Shown in pieces: positions 6,354 through 14,872 of a DNA stretch of 45,763 nt; within the stretch, counting starts at the first letter, position 1, and every line of letters begins with the position of its first letter. The stretch is from RGIG8767 sp964386235. GTDB taxonomy: Bacteria > Bacillota > Clostridia > Lachnospirales > Lachnospiraceae. Made by a program: the position numbers and the translations under genes. The stretch is from assembly GCA_964386235.1 (NCBI GenBank), contig CAYLSH010000009.1:1-45763 (forward strand), given 5' to 3'. The notes beneath the pieces are model-generated. The model was given only the letters and a program-made list of their open reading frames with translations. It had not been told where the DNA came from and searched no databases.

Positions 6354-7757
6354 ATGGGTGGTTTTTTTGCAGTAGCATCAAAAGAGTCCTGCGTAATGGA
6401 CATATTTTTTGGAACGGATTATCATTCCCATTTAGGAACGAGACGAGGCGGCATGGTTGTATACGGAAAACGGGGATTTGACCGTGCAATCCACAATATT
6501 CAGAATGCACCTTTCCGTACCAAATTTGAACGGGACGCAGACGAGATGGAAGGAAATATAGGAGCGGGCTGTATTTCGGACTATGAGCCACAACCGTTAC
6601 TGGTAAATTCTCATCTTGGAAGTTTTGCCATCACAACAGTCGGTAAGATGAACAACCCGGAAGAACTGGTAAAGGTATGTTACAAATATGGTCATACCCA
6701 GTTTATGGAAATGAGCGGCGGTAATATCAATCCTACAGAGATTGTGGCGGCACTTATCAACCAGAAACGTTCGATCACCGAAGGATTACAGTTTGTCCAG
6801 CAAATGGTAGAGGGTTCCATGACTGTTATTGTCGTAACTCCCGAAGGAATTTATGCGGCAAGAGATCGCCTTGGACGTACTCCTGTTATTATAGGGAAAA
6901 AGGAGAATGCATTCTGCGCTTCTTTTGAAAGTTTCGCGTACCAGAATCTGGGTTATCAGGACTATAAAGAGTTAGGACCGGCTGAGATCGTATACTTTAC
7001 GGCGGATAGTTGTGAAACCGTAAGTGAACCGGGTGAAGAGATGAAGATCTGTTCCTTCCTCTGGGTATATTACGGATATCCAACGTCCAGTTATGAAGGT
7101 GTTAATGTAGAAAAAATGAGATACGAGTGCGGACGTCTTCTGTCTAAGAGGGATGATGTAAAACCGGATTGTGTTGCAGGTGTACCGGATTCCGGTCTTG
7201 CACACGCGATTGGATATTCCAACGAATCTGGCATTCCGTTCTCAAGACCGTTTATAAAATATACCCCAACATGGTCAAGATCCTTTATGCCAACCAGCCA
7301 GGCACAGCGTAATCTTACAGCCAGAATGAAACTGATCCCGGTACAGGAACTGATTAAGGACAAGAAATTGTTAATGATTGATGATTCCATCGTGCGTGGT
7401 ACGCAGTTACGGGAAACCACCGAGTTTTTATATAACAGCGGGGCAAAAGAAGTACATATTCGTACAGCTTGTCCACCCATTATGTATGGATGTAAATATC
7501 TTAATTTTTCACGTTCTTCTTCCGAAATGGAATTGATTACCAGACGTGTTATTCAGGCAAGAGAAGGGGAAGTGACACCGGAAAAAGTACATGAGTATGC
7601 AGATCCGGACAGTCAGTGTTACAAGGAGATGGTGGAAGAAATTCGTAAACAATTGAATTTCACCACACTTAGATATCACAGACTGGATGATATGATACAG
7701 TCAATCGGTCTTTCTCCTTGCAAGATCTGTACGTATTGTTTTAACGGAAAAGAATAA
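6354..7757 (+). CDS. PurF-like amidophosphoribosyltransferase paralogue with a degenerate glutaminase domain
   Basis: Overall architecture follows PurF (N-terminal Ntn glutaminase fold, C-terminal phosphoribosyltransferase). The PRPP loop is intact at about 340-353 (MIDDSIVRGTQ), as are VPDSGLAHAIGYS and FMPTSQAQR. All four Fe-S cluster Cys positions known from Bacillus PurF have counterparts: KICSF, YGCKY, and ICTYC at the C-terminus. The glutaminase site is lost: the usual N-terminal nucleophile Cys (CGVFGI) aligns with Gly2 in MGGFFAV, the RYAT motif with CISDY, and the oxyanion HNG with TVG. It therefore probably cannot use glutamine as ammonia donor. It stands alone with its own promoter and terminator, away from other purine genes. 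It may use free ammonia or have a different PRPP-dependent role. The family is certain; the function is open. Confidence 0.85.
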   Translation: MGGFFAVASKESCVMDIFFGTDYHSHLGTRRGGMVVYGKRGFDRAIHNIQNAPFRTKFERDADEMEGNIGAGCISDYEPQPLLVNSHLGSFAITTVGKMNNPEELVKVCYKYGHTQFMEMSGGNINPTEIVAALINQKRSITEGLQFVQQMVEGSMTVIVVTPEGIYAARDRLGRTPVIIGKKENAFCASFESFAYQNLGYQDYKELGPAEIVYFTADSCETVSEPGEEMKICSFLWVYYGYPTSSYEGVNVEKMRYECGRLLSKRDDVKPDCVAGVPDSGLAHAIGYSNESGIPFSRPFIKYTPTWSRSFMPTSQAQRNLTARMKLIPVQELIKDKKLLMIDDSIVRGTQLRETTEFLYNSGAKEVHIRTACPPIMYGCKYLNFSRSSSEMELITRRVIQAREGEVTPEKVHEYADPDSQCYKEMVEEIRKQLNFTTLRYHRLDDMIQSIGLSPCKICTYCFNGKE

Positions 7758-7797
7758 AATAGGATTCATAGGATTTTGAGTATCCGGTATAATAAAT

Positions 7798-7828
7798 AAA
7801 AGCAGCATGGTATTTCGTGCTGCTTTTT
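7798..7828 (+). terminator. Rho-independent terminator after the PurF-like gene
   Basis: The stem AAAAGCAGCA pairs with TGCTGCTTTT around a 10-nt loop (7808-7817) and ends in a T-run. It separates the PurF-like gene from the ligase pair that follows. Confidence 0.9.
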
Positions 7829-7900
7829 CCGAATATATATGTATGAAAAAAATAAAAAAAGGAAATAGATTCGTATAAAACGGATACAGGACAGAAAGAT

Positions 7901-8893
7901 ATGAATGATTTTGAGCAAAACAAAGCGAATATGATTGCATATCTGCAAAGCGGTTGTAAAAGCCGGGATATCCCTCTGCGTTTTGGCGTGGAGCTGGAGC
8001 ATTTTATTGTTAAAAAAGATACAATGATAGCGGTTTCCTACTATGGGGAACAGGGGATCGAAGCGATTTTAAATGAACTGGCTTGCTTTTATAACGGACG
8101 TGATTATTCCAATAATCATCTGATTGCACTGGAACGAGAGGATATTACTATTTCTTTAGAACCGGCAGCACAGTTAGAAGTCAGTATTTCTCCGCAAAGT
8201 AAACCGGAGATTATTGAAGATATATACAATCGTTTTCGAAAAGAAATAGATCCCATATTGCAACGTTATGGCTATTGTATGGTGACGGAAGGATATCAGC
8301 CCTGTTCAAAAGCGAAAGAACTGGATCTGATCCCGAAACAACGCTATCGATTTATGGATACTTATTTTGACAAAATTGGTCCATACGGAAAGCAGATGAT
8401 GCGTGGAACAGCATCTGCGCAGGTATCCATTGACTATTACAGTGAAGAAGACTTTCGGGAAAAATACCAAAAGCTTTATCAGGCAAAAGATATCCTTGCA
8501 GAAAGGTTTAAAAATACCCATTTTTATGAGGGAAAAGCATGGGAAGGTGGCCTGTTGCGAAAGAAGATATGGGAAAATACGGATAAAAGGCGTTATGATG
8601 TGGAACCCTTCATGAAAAAGGGAACCCTTTCCTTTTCAGACTATACTGATTTTGTGATGCAGGCACCGATCATTGTAAATCGCGAAAACGGTGGGGATTA
8701 TTATGATGAAAGAACCATTGGTGAGATCTGCAGTAAACGGATATTGACACAGGATGAACTCATTCACGCCATGTCCATGGTTTTCCCCATGATACGTGCG
8801 AAACAATTTTTGGAGATTCGTTACGCTGACAGCATGCCGATGCCTGATTTATTAGAATATATCGGAGAAATTAAAAAGATAATAGAATCTTAG
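7901..8893 (+). CDS. Glutamate-cysteine-ligase-like enzyme (GCS2 type)
   Basis: Carboxylate-amine ligases of this fold join the gamma-carboxyl of glutamate to an amine, classically cysteine. Visible family features are RFGVELEHFIV at about 27-37 (the G-x-E-x-E box), ITISLEPAAQLEVSISP at about 85-101 (glutamate/metal site), and MRGTASAQVSIDY at about 167-179. At 330 residues it is shorter than many plant-type GshA or EgtA enzymes but is not visibly broken. It lies 15 nt before an ATP-grasp ligase, suggesting a two-step synthesis of a gamma-glutamyl tripeptide or an amide. The substrate is unknown; glutathione is only one possibility. ATG 7901 has a weak SD. Confidence 0.75.
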   Translation: MNDFEQNKANMIAYLQSGCKSRDIPLRFGVELEHFIVKKDTMIAVSYYGEQGIEAILNELACFYNGRDYSNNHLIALEREDITISLEPAAQLEVSISPQSKPEIIEDIYNRFRKEIDPILQRYGYCMVTEGYQPCSKAKELDLIPKQRYRFMDTYFDKIGPYGKQMMRGTASAQVSIDYYSEEDFREKYQKLYQAKDILAERFKNTHFYEGKAWEGGLLRKKIWENTDKRRYDVEPFMKKGTLSFSDYTDFVMQAPIIVNRENGGDYYDERTIGEICSKRILTQDELIHAMSMVFPMIRAKQFLEIRYADSMPMPDLLEYIGEIKKIIES

Positions 8894-8908
8894 AACAGAG
8901 GTTATACT

Positions 8909-10243
8909 ATGACGCTTACGGAAATAGAATCATTTTATAAAAAGGATATTGAAAATAATTTCCTAAAACATCAGAAAAGTGGTTTGAAATCGCTGGATTA
9001 CCTGGAACATTCCACGGCAAAATACCATGGAAAGACAATTTATTCACTCTATGTTCCCAAAATTTTAAACGAAGAAACGGTTTTCGTGTTTGCGCATACA
9101 GCAGAAACAATGGCTTGCATTATGCGTAAAGTAATCCGGGAATATATGAAAAACGAAGAGTACCGTCGTTTATTCGGATTTTCAAAACAGATCGAACGTT
9201 TGATTTTGCATGATCCCGGATATGAAAATATTCTTCCGGTCTGTCGCGTAGATATTTTTTATAACGAAGAAACCGGGAAGTTTTATTTTTGCGAGTTCAA
9301 TACCGATGGTTCCAGTTCCATGAATGAAGACAGAGAATTGTGCAATGCCTTTCAAAAAACGGCATTGTATGAGAGTCTGAGTAAAGATTACGAAGTGAAG
9401 AGTTTTGAATTGTTTGATTCCCTTGTGGATGCTTTCCTGACTAATTATGAGACCTACCCTTATAAGGTCGAAAAACCTGTCGTAGCGATTGTGGATTTTT
9501 TGGAATTGGGATGTTCCATGGAAGAATTTGAACAATTCCGCAAAAGTTTTGAAAAAAGAGGTCTGCAAGCATATATCTGTGATGTCCGTTCCCTTCATTT
9601 AGAAGAAGATCGATTGTGTATGCAAGACCATACACCGGTGGATCTGATCTATCGAAGGGCGGTTACATCCGACATCTGTGAAAAAGAAGAAGAGGTAAAA
9701 GATTTTATAGAGGCTGTCCTTTCTTATAAAGTCTGCTGTATGGGCGGATTCTGCACACAGGCAGCGCATGATAAATCCTTATTCTATATATTACGACATG
9801 AGATGACGCAGAAGATTCTGACAAAGGAAGAAAATATTTTTATAAAAGAACATATCCCTTACACGGAGGAATTGACTGCATCAGTCATTGCTGATACGGA
9901 TATTTTACAGAATAAAGATAAATGGCTGATAAAACCCAAGAATTCTTACGGAGCAAGAGGTATCTATGCGGGAATGCATGTTACAACTTTAGAATGGGAA
10001 AAGTTAGTAAAAAAACACCAGGATTCTAACTATATCATGCAGCAGTTTATTCTGCCGTATCGGACAAGTAATATTGATTTCCACAAAGAAAAACCGATCC
10101 TTCGTCCCTATAGTAATCTGACCGGATTATATGTGTACAACGGCAAGTTTGCGGGCGTATATTCACGTCAGTCCGATCATGAGATTATATCCAGTGTATA
10201 TGATGAAAATGATATTGCAACCGTATATTTGCGTAAGTTATAA
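8909..10243 (+). CDS. Glutathionylspermidine-synthase-type ATP-grasp ligase
   Basis: This 444-residue protein resembles the ATP-grasp C-N ligase fold of glutathionylspermidine synthase. Key segments are FCEFNTDGSSSMNEDREL at about 130-147 (acidic metal/substrate loop), LIYRRAV, and the nucleotide-binding strands WLIKPKNSYGARGIYAG and YIMQQFI near the C-terminus. The amidase domain of the bifunctional E. coli enzyme is absent. It follows the GCS-like gene by 15 nt with an AGAGG SD, so the two are very likely co-translated and act in sequence. The second substrate (glycine, polyamine, another amino acid) cannot be read from sequence. No terminator is evident after it. Confidence 0.75.
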   Translation: MTLTEIESFYKKDIENNFLKHQKSGLKSLDYLEHSTAKYHGKTIYSLYVPKILNEETVFVFAHTAETMACIMRKVIREYMKNEEYRRLFGFSKQIERLILHDPGYENILPVCRVDIFYNEETGKFYFCEFNTDGSSSMNEDRELCNAFQKTALYESLSKDYEVKSFELFDSLVDAFLTNYETYPYKVEKPVVAIVDFLELGCSMEEFEQFRKSFEKRGLQAYICDVRSLHLEEDRLCMQDHTPVDLIYRRAVTSDICEKEEEVKDFIEAVLSYKVCCMGGFCTQAAHDKSLFYILRHEMTQKILTKEENIFIKEHIPYTEELTASVIADTDILQNKDKWLIKPKNSYGARGIYAGMHVTTLEWEKLVKKHQDSNYIMQQFILPYRTSNIDFHKEKPILRPYSNLTGLYVYNGKFAGVYSRQSDHEIISSVYDENDIATVYLRKL

Positions 10244-10343
10244 TGGTTGTGAATTAAGAAAATCATAAGATTCTACCAAGAATTCCTTATGTGCATAATG
10301 ATAAAATAGCCTTACAATAAATGACAAAGAAAAGGAATTTACC

Positions 10344-11384
10344 ATGAAAACGATAAAAAATAAGGAAGTTATTATAGGATTAATTGCGCTGATTATTCTG
10401 TGCATACTTGCCATTTTTCTGATTATCAAAAGGGAATTTCCAAAAGAAAACTCAAAAAAAGCACCGATAGAGATCATCGAAGACAAAGACGCAGCGATGT
10501 CTGAAAATGAGGAACAGGACCTTGAGGCGGATATCATCAAACAGGAGTTGGCCAAAGTAGAAAAAGAAGAACTTGCAAAACCAAAAGAAACGTCATCCAA
10601 GACAGAAATATCTATGGCGGATGAAATGAATCAACTTGGAATATCGGATACGGGAAAAGAAACTGTGTATTATACTACACCTAAGTATGCCCCATATGAC
10701 GGAGAAGATATGTGGCAGTTAGAGGAACTGTATTTTTATTGGAATGATTATAAACTGGATGCGGTGAATGATCTGCTTCGTCTTCCTCGTGTTCGGACTG
10801 CCTTTACCAATGAACTTGCGGGAACCAATCAGTTTTACTATTATGGTACCTTGAATTCAGCCGGACAACCGGATGGTTCCGGTGTTGCAGTCTATGAAGA
10901 TAATGCCTATTATTGCGGAGAATGGAAGAACGGAAAGAGGCACGGAAAAGGAATGTGGCTTCAGATCTTTCCGGATAAACCCACTACTTTAAATGGGATT
11001 AGTGGTGTACTGGAACATAGTTTTAACGGACAGTGGCAGGATGATCTTCCTTATGGAAACGGACAGGAACATATTGAGTATGATTTGGAAGTAATGGAAG
11101 GCGAAGACATTATATTTAATGTAATCGGATCGTTTAAAGAGGGCTATTACGACGGAGAACTATATATTATGACGATTGATAATACCGGAACTTCTACGGA
11201 CTGGGAAGCAACCGCCAAAAGAGGGGTATTTGATTACTTCCACAAGCGCTACAGCACGACCGGCAAACTTCCTGTCTGGGAGAGAATGGAAGAAGTAAAA
11301 GAAGGAACGAATTACCGCTGGCTGGATGAACCGGAAAACATCGGCTGGGGCATTACGGGATTGAAGAAAAAAGACACCAAATAA
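10344..11384 (+). CDS. Membrane-anchored MORN-repeat protein
   Basis: A single N-terminal membrane segment (about residues 8-28, IGLIALIILCILAIFLIIK) is followed by an acidic/Lys-rich linker (about 30-100) and a C-terminal domain with MORN-type repeats. The clearest are YYYGTLNSAGQPDGSGVA, YYCGEWKNGKRHGKGMW, FNGQWQDDLPYGNGQE and GSFKEGYYDGELY. In bacteria such repeats are usually scaffolds or cell-surface modules. With the N-in orientation suggested by the Lys residues before the helix, the repeats would be outside the membrane. The gene lies 28 nt before the NdpA-type gene. I cannot give a specific function. Confidence 0.75.
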   Translation: MKTIKNKEVIIGLIALIILCILAIFLIIKREFPKENSKKAPIEIIEDKDAAMSENEEQDLEADIIKQELAKVEKEELAKPKETSSKTEISMADEMNQLGISDTGKETVYYTTPKYAPYDGEDMWQLEELYFYWNDYKLDAVNDLLRLPRVRTAFTNELAGTNQFYYYGTLNSAGQPDGSGVAVYEDNAYYCGEWKNGKRHGKGMWLQIFPDKPTTLNGISGVLEHSFNGQWQDDLPYGNGQEHIEYDLEVMEGEDIIFNVIGSFKEGYYDGELYIMTIDNTGTSTDWEATAKRGVFDYFHKRYSTTGKLPVWERMEEVKEGTNYRWLDEPENIGWGITGLKKKDTK

Positions 11385-11412
11385 AGAATTTGGTAAAAGC
11401 AAAGGAAAGCAT

Positions 11413-12432
11413 ATGGTTAAAGAAGAAATACGGATCGAGAAAATTATTGTTCATATATTAGACAGTACGGTGGGAATGCCGGTGTTATCCGATGAAGAGA
11501 TTGATTTTGGATCGGATTTTGCTGATTTTATCAAAGAACACATTCATAAAGTGGCATCTGGCGATGATGTAAGAACTTGTGCTTTTTATGAAAATGAATC
11601 CGAGATCTGTCAGATGTTAAGAGAATACAAAGATGAGGATTTTATTCCGTTAAGCAAAAAAATGGCAGAGTCCCTGTATCAGATCATGAACAGTAATGTG
11701 GATATTCCATCCGCCGATCTTACGATTGTGCGCTTTAAAGACCGTGATAATGATTATCTGGGGGTTCTTAAGATCAATTTACGTTCCAATTATACGCATC
11801 GCACGGCTTCTGTTGGCGAAGGCAATACCAATCAGATTGTCAAATTCAAAGCGGTTTTCCCGACGGAATCACAGAGACTTACAGAAGCGGCAATCATTCG
11901 CTTGTCCGATCTTCAGGTTCGACTTGTTGAGAAAAAGTACGAGATTAATGGTGAAAAAGTGAATTATTTTTCCTATCTTTTTTTAAAGTGTAACAGCAGT
12001 CTGTCACCAAAGACGAAGCTGAATATTGTAACCAAGGCAATTGAAAAAGTACAGGATGATAATCTGGATGAATATACGGCATGTGAGGCTAAAATGCGTG
12101 CAAAGTGTATCATTCAGGAAGAATTAGAAAAAAACGGCGGCTTTGTAGTGGAAGATTTAGCGGATCGTGTTTTTGAACAGGAACCGCAGATGCGGGATGA
12201 ATTTCAGGAAAAAATGGAAAAATACGATATGGTAAAACAGGAAGTGATTCCACAAAATGATTCCACGGTACGAAAATACCAGAAACAGTGTTTGTACACG
12301 GATACCGGAATTGAGATTAAAATTCCCATGGACCGCTATAAAGACAGTGAAAGTGTGGAGTTTATTACCAATCCGGATGGAACCGTATCCGTACTGATCA
12401 AAAACATAGGGCATTTGGAAGCCAAATACTGA
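11413..12432 (+). CDS. Nucleoid-associated protein, NdpA/YejK family
   Basis: The start, IRIEKIIVHILDSTVGMPVLS, is the hallmark N-terminus of the 37-kDa nucleoid-associated protein family. Further family-like segments are VRFKDRDNDYLGVLKINLR and TASVGEGNTNQIVKFKAVFP. At 339 residues it is full length. NdpA in E. coli binds DNA in the nucleoid, but its role in Firmicutes is poorly known and can be linked to mobile element biology. It sits between a MORN protein and a hydrolase, all in the same direction with short gaps, so co-transcription is likely. Confidence 0.8.
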   Translation: MVKEEIRIEKIIVHILDSTVGMPVLSDEEIDFGSDFADFIKEHIHKVASGDDVRTCAFYENESEICQMLREYKDEDFIPLSKKMAESLYQIMNSNVDIPSADLTIVRFKDRDNDYLGVLKINLRSNYTHRTASVGEGNTNQIVKFKAVFPTESQRLTEAAIIRLSDLQVRLVEKKYEINGEKVNYFSYLFLKCNSSLSPKTKLNIVTKAIEKVQDDNLDEYTACEAKMRAKCIIQEELEKNGGFVVEDLADRVFEQEPQMRDEFQEKMEKYDMVKQEVIPQNDSTVRKYQKQCLYTDTGIEIKIPMDRYKDSESVEFITNPDGTVSVLIKNIGHLEAKY

Positions 12433-12467
12433 TATTTGTTTACATACTTTGAGGAGAGCGTGAACAT

Positions 12468-13619
12468 ATGGGGAATATTATTTCATATCTGGAAGAGTGC
12501 GGGAAGCGTTCCTTTAAGAATTTGGCATTTAATGAAGTGGATGCGCTGGTTTTGTCACAGTTTTCGTATTTAAAATTAGATGGTCTGATTCCGAAGATTG
12601 TAGATGATGAAAGACCGGTATCCTTTTTGTCATTGGCGGAACATATGGATGAACGGATTGTATTTTCCGATGAGAGATATGAAAAAGATAACCGGCTGTT
12701 ATTTGAATATATGTTAAAGAGCAGGCGTTTTTCCGATATGAGTTTCAATTACTATACCAATCTGATTAATGAACAGGTAGAAACACAGTTTTGTGCCATG
12801 GTTTGTTTTTGCGAAGACTCTATTCCCATTATTATTTTCAGGGGAACGGATGAAAATTTTGTCGGCTGGAGAGAAGATTTCAACATGGCATTTAAAAAGC
12901 CGGTTCCGGGACAGTATCTGGCAAAAATGTATCTTGCCAGAGTGGGAGAATATATCGGTTCCGACTTTATGATCGGCGGTCACAGTAAGGGTGGTAATCT
13001 TGCCGTTTACTGCAGTATGAATACAGAACCCGATATCAGAAAAAGAATACGAAGTATTTACAGTTTTGATGCTCCCGGATTCAGACCGGAAATTTTAAAA
13101 AGTGAGGATTATGACTCCATATCGGACCGGATACACAAATATATTCCGGGATCTTCCGTGGTGGGAATGCTTCTGGAAGAACATGAAAATTACCGTGTGG
13201 TAGAAAGCAGCTCGTTTGGACTGTTACAGCACAATCCCTATACATGGAAGGTAAACGGGCATTCCTTTATCGAGAAAAGTTCCCTTGGAAAAAGCAGTCA
13301 GTTTATGAATAAGGCATTAAATGAATGGCTGCTAACATTGGATGAAGAACAGTTGGAGGTCTTTGGTGAGACTCTTTTCTATATTTTAGAAGGCTGTGAA
13401 ATGAAAAATATGATAGAAGTGTCTCGTGACTGGAAAAAAGGAATTAACAATATGTTCCACGCCTCAAAAGCAGTGGATGAGGATACGCGGGATAAGATTA
13501 ATCAGATTCTGAAGATTTTAGCAGAAATTATAAAAGAAAATGCTAAAGAGGACTTTGATAAGAAGAAAGAAGGGATAAAAGAAAACTTGAGGGATAATCT
13601 GATCCGCAAACATAATTAA
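12468..13619 (+). CDS. Mbeg1-like (DUF2974) alpha/beta hydrolase
   Basis: This 383-residue protein has a lipase-like nucleophile elbow, MIGGHSKGGNLAVY, at about residues 167-180 (catalytic Ser in GHSKG). The lead-in is CFCEDSIPIIIFRGTDENFVG, resembling the strand and oxyanion region of class 3 lipases, and YSFDAPGF follows. These features fit the DUF2974/Mbeg1-like family, common in Lachnospiraceae and lactobacilli. The C-terminal 80 residues are Lys/Glu-rich and helical. No signal peptide is seen, so it is cytosolic. The substrate is unknown. The SD GAGGAG (12451-12456) supports ATG 12468. A terminator follows that overlaps a sigma-28 promoter. Confidence 0.75.
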   Translation: MGNIISYLEECGKRSFKNLAFNEVDALVLSQFSYLKLDGLIPKIVDDERPVSFLSLAEHMDERIVFSDERYEKDNRLLFEYMLKSRRFSDMSFNYYTNLINEQVETQFCAMVCFCEDSIPIIIFRGTDENFVGWREDFNMAFKKPVPGQYLAKMYLARVGEYIGSDFMIGGHSKGGNLAVYCSMNTEPDIRKRIRSIYSFDAPGFRPEILKSEDYDSISDRIHKYIPGSSVVGMLLEEHENYRVVESSSFGLLQHNPYTWKVNGHSFIEKSSLGKSSQFMNKALNEWLLTLDEEQLEVFGETLFYILEGCEMKNMIEVSRDWKKGINNMFHASKAVDEDTRDKINQILKILAEIIKENAKEDFDKKKEGIKENLRDNLIRKHN

Positions 13620-13630
13620 GATCACAAAGA

Positions 13631-13658
13631 AAAAATGCTCAAGCATATTGAGTTTTTT
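13631..13658 (+). terminator. Terminator of the NdpA/Mbeg1-like transcript
   Basis: AAAAA precedes CTCAA (13638-13642), loop GCATA, TTGAG (13648-13652) and then six T. The stem is short (5 bp, plus A-T extension), so termination may be partial. The same bases form the -35 and spacer of the sigma-28 promoter. Confidence 0.6.
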
Positions 13659-13666
13659 GCCGATAA
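13638..13666 (+). promoter_or_regulatory. Sigma-28 (FliA/SigD) flagellar promoter
   Basis: CTCAAG (13638-13643), 15-bp spacer, and GCCGATAA (13659-13666). The -10 equals the sigma-28 consensus and the -35 differs from CTAAAG by one base. It points at the FliD-like gene 90 nt downstream, whose SD is AAGGAGG (about 13743-13749). Confidence 0.85.
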
Positions 13667-13756
13667 GATGTATTATAATAGTGAAATGAACTACTGATTA
13701 CATGGATGTAACAGCGTATCAAAGGATGGAGCACCTTTCAGATAAGGAGGACGCAT

Positions 13757-14545
13757 ATGAATATCAAAAATGATTACAGTTTACTTTTTAATAGCTTAGG
13801 CAATTCCAATTCCCGTTCAGGAGCATCGGGCAATATTTTTAATGCGATTGATCTGAGCGAATACAGCAGTATCAAGAGAGGAACTTACGGCAAATTATTA
13901 AAAGCCTATTATGCGAAGGAAGATACTAAGAGCACGACAGGTTCCGACAATAAGGATACGGATGTTAAGAAGAAATCCTTAAAGCAGGAGACGCAGATTG
14001 AAAAGCTTAATGATGTTGCAAACGACGCTTCTTCAGTTACGGACAGCGCTAAAAAACTGACGACAGGAGGAACGGATTCTTTATTTAAAGAAAAAGAACT
14101 GACAACAAAGGATGAGAATGGCAACGAAGTTAAGACCATGGGTTATGATATGGATGCCATTTACAAATCCGTCAAAGATTTTACGGACAAGTATAATTCC
14201 TTTGTAAAAACAGTGGGCAATTCGGATTCTTCAAAAGTAGACCGTGAATTTGACGAACTTGCTGTAATAGTGACGGATTTTAGCCAGTCTCTTAAAAATG
14301 CCGGTATTACCATCAATAAGGACAATACTCTTACCGTGGATGAGAATACATTGAAGGCAACGGATATTTCCGATTTAAAGAAATTATTTAACGGCAATTC
14401 TTCTTTTGCCTATAAAGTATCAGCAAAGACTTCCATGATCGGTGCAACTGCTGAAAGTGAAGCCAGGATCATGAAAAACTATACGAGTACGGGCGATTAT
14501 GACAGAGCATTTGCTTCCGGCAATTTGATGGATAGCATTATATAA
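13757..14545 (+). CDS. FliD-C-like protein of the flagellar regulon
   Basis: This 262-residue protein has no signal peptide or membrane segment and is rich in Ser, Thr, Lys, Asp and Asn with almost no Cys or Trp, as in axial flagellar proteins. The C-terminal half resembles the end of the filament cap FliD: AIYKSVKDFTDKYNSFVKTV at about 135-154, LKNAGITINKDNTLTVDE at about 178-195, and DLKKLFNGNSSFAYKVS. The N-terminal FliD coiled coil and its capping domains are absent, and residues 55-125 are low-complexity. The sigma-28 promoter immediately upstream supports late flagellar expression. It may be a secreted flagellar accessory or a checkpoint protein; it is not a standard FliD. There are no other flagellar genes nearby. 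Confidence 0.6.
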   Translation: MNIKNDYSLLFNSLGNSNSRSGASGNIFNAIDLSEYSSIKRGTYGKLLKAYYAKEDTKSTTGSDNKDTDVKKKSLKQETQIEKLNDVANDASSVTDSAKKLTTGGTDSLFKEKELTTKDENGNEVKTMGYDMDAIYKSVKDFTDKYNSFVKTVGNSDSSKVDREFDELAVIVTDFSQSLKNAGITINKDNTLTVDENTLKATDISDLKKLFNGNSSFAYKVSAKTSMIGATAESEARIMKNYTSTGDYDRAFASGNLMDSII

Positions 14546-14606
14546 GTACTTACGGATCTTATTTTTCGCAATTGTGTATATTTTTTGAAAAAAATAAAAA
14601 AAACAC

Positions 14607-14635
14607 TTGCACTTCTGTAAAAACTTAGATATAAT
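14607..14635 (+). promoter_or_regulatory. Upstream sigma-A promoter of the tRNA-Leu pair (P1)
   Basis: TTGCAC (14607-14612), 17-bp spacer, TATAAT (14630-14635). It would start about 100 nt before the first tRNA, giving a precursor that needs 5' processing. Confidence 0.75.
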
Positions 14636-14704
14636 CGTACAAGTGTCAGGGCGATATGTGTCAACCGCATGAATGAGTGATGTGTGCTTACATAAGTTTT
14701 TTGC

Positions 14705-14733
14705 TTGACAAGAATTTAGATTACGGCTACAAT
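14705..14733 (+). promoter_or_regulatory. Proximal sigma-A promoter of the tRNA-Leu pair (P2)
   Basis: TTGACA (14705-14710, perfect), 17-bp spacer, TACAAT (14728-14733). The predicted start is within 2-3 nt of the mature tRNA 5' end at 14743, so the transcript needs almost no 5' trimming. Confidence 0.85.
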
Positions 14734-14742
14734 GTAATCTGC

Positions 14743-14825
14743 GCAGGAGTGGCGGAATGGCAGACGCGCATGGTTCAGGTCCATGTGATAGCAATATCGT
14801 GAGGGTTCAAGTCCCTTTTCCTGCA
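14743..14825 (+). tRNA. tRNA-Leu (anticodon CAG)
   Basis: The acceptor GCAGGAG (14743-14749) pairs with TTCCTGC (one G-U), with discriminator A at 14825. The D arm is GCG/CGC; the anticodon stem CATGG/CCATG has loop TTCAGGT, giving anticodon CAG (codon CUG). A class II long variable arm (GATA/TATC) and the GTTCAAGT T-loop fit tRNA-Leu. CCA is not encoded. No intron. Confidence 0.95.
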
Positions 14826-14872
14826 GTTAACTGTATGGATTGAGCTGTTTGATTACGGTTTGACACAGTTAT

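Noticed and set aside
7741..8002. Several Phe/Tyr-rich minus-strand frames after the PurF-like gene
   Set aside because: They cross a clear terminator and the start of the GCS-like gene; AT-rich chance frames.
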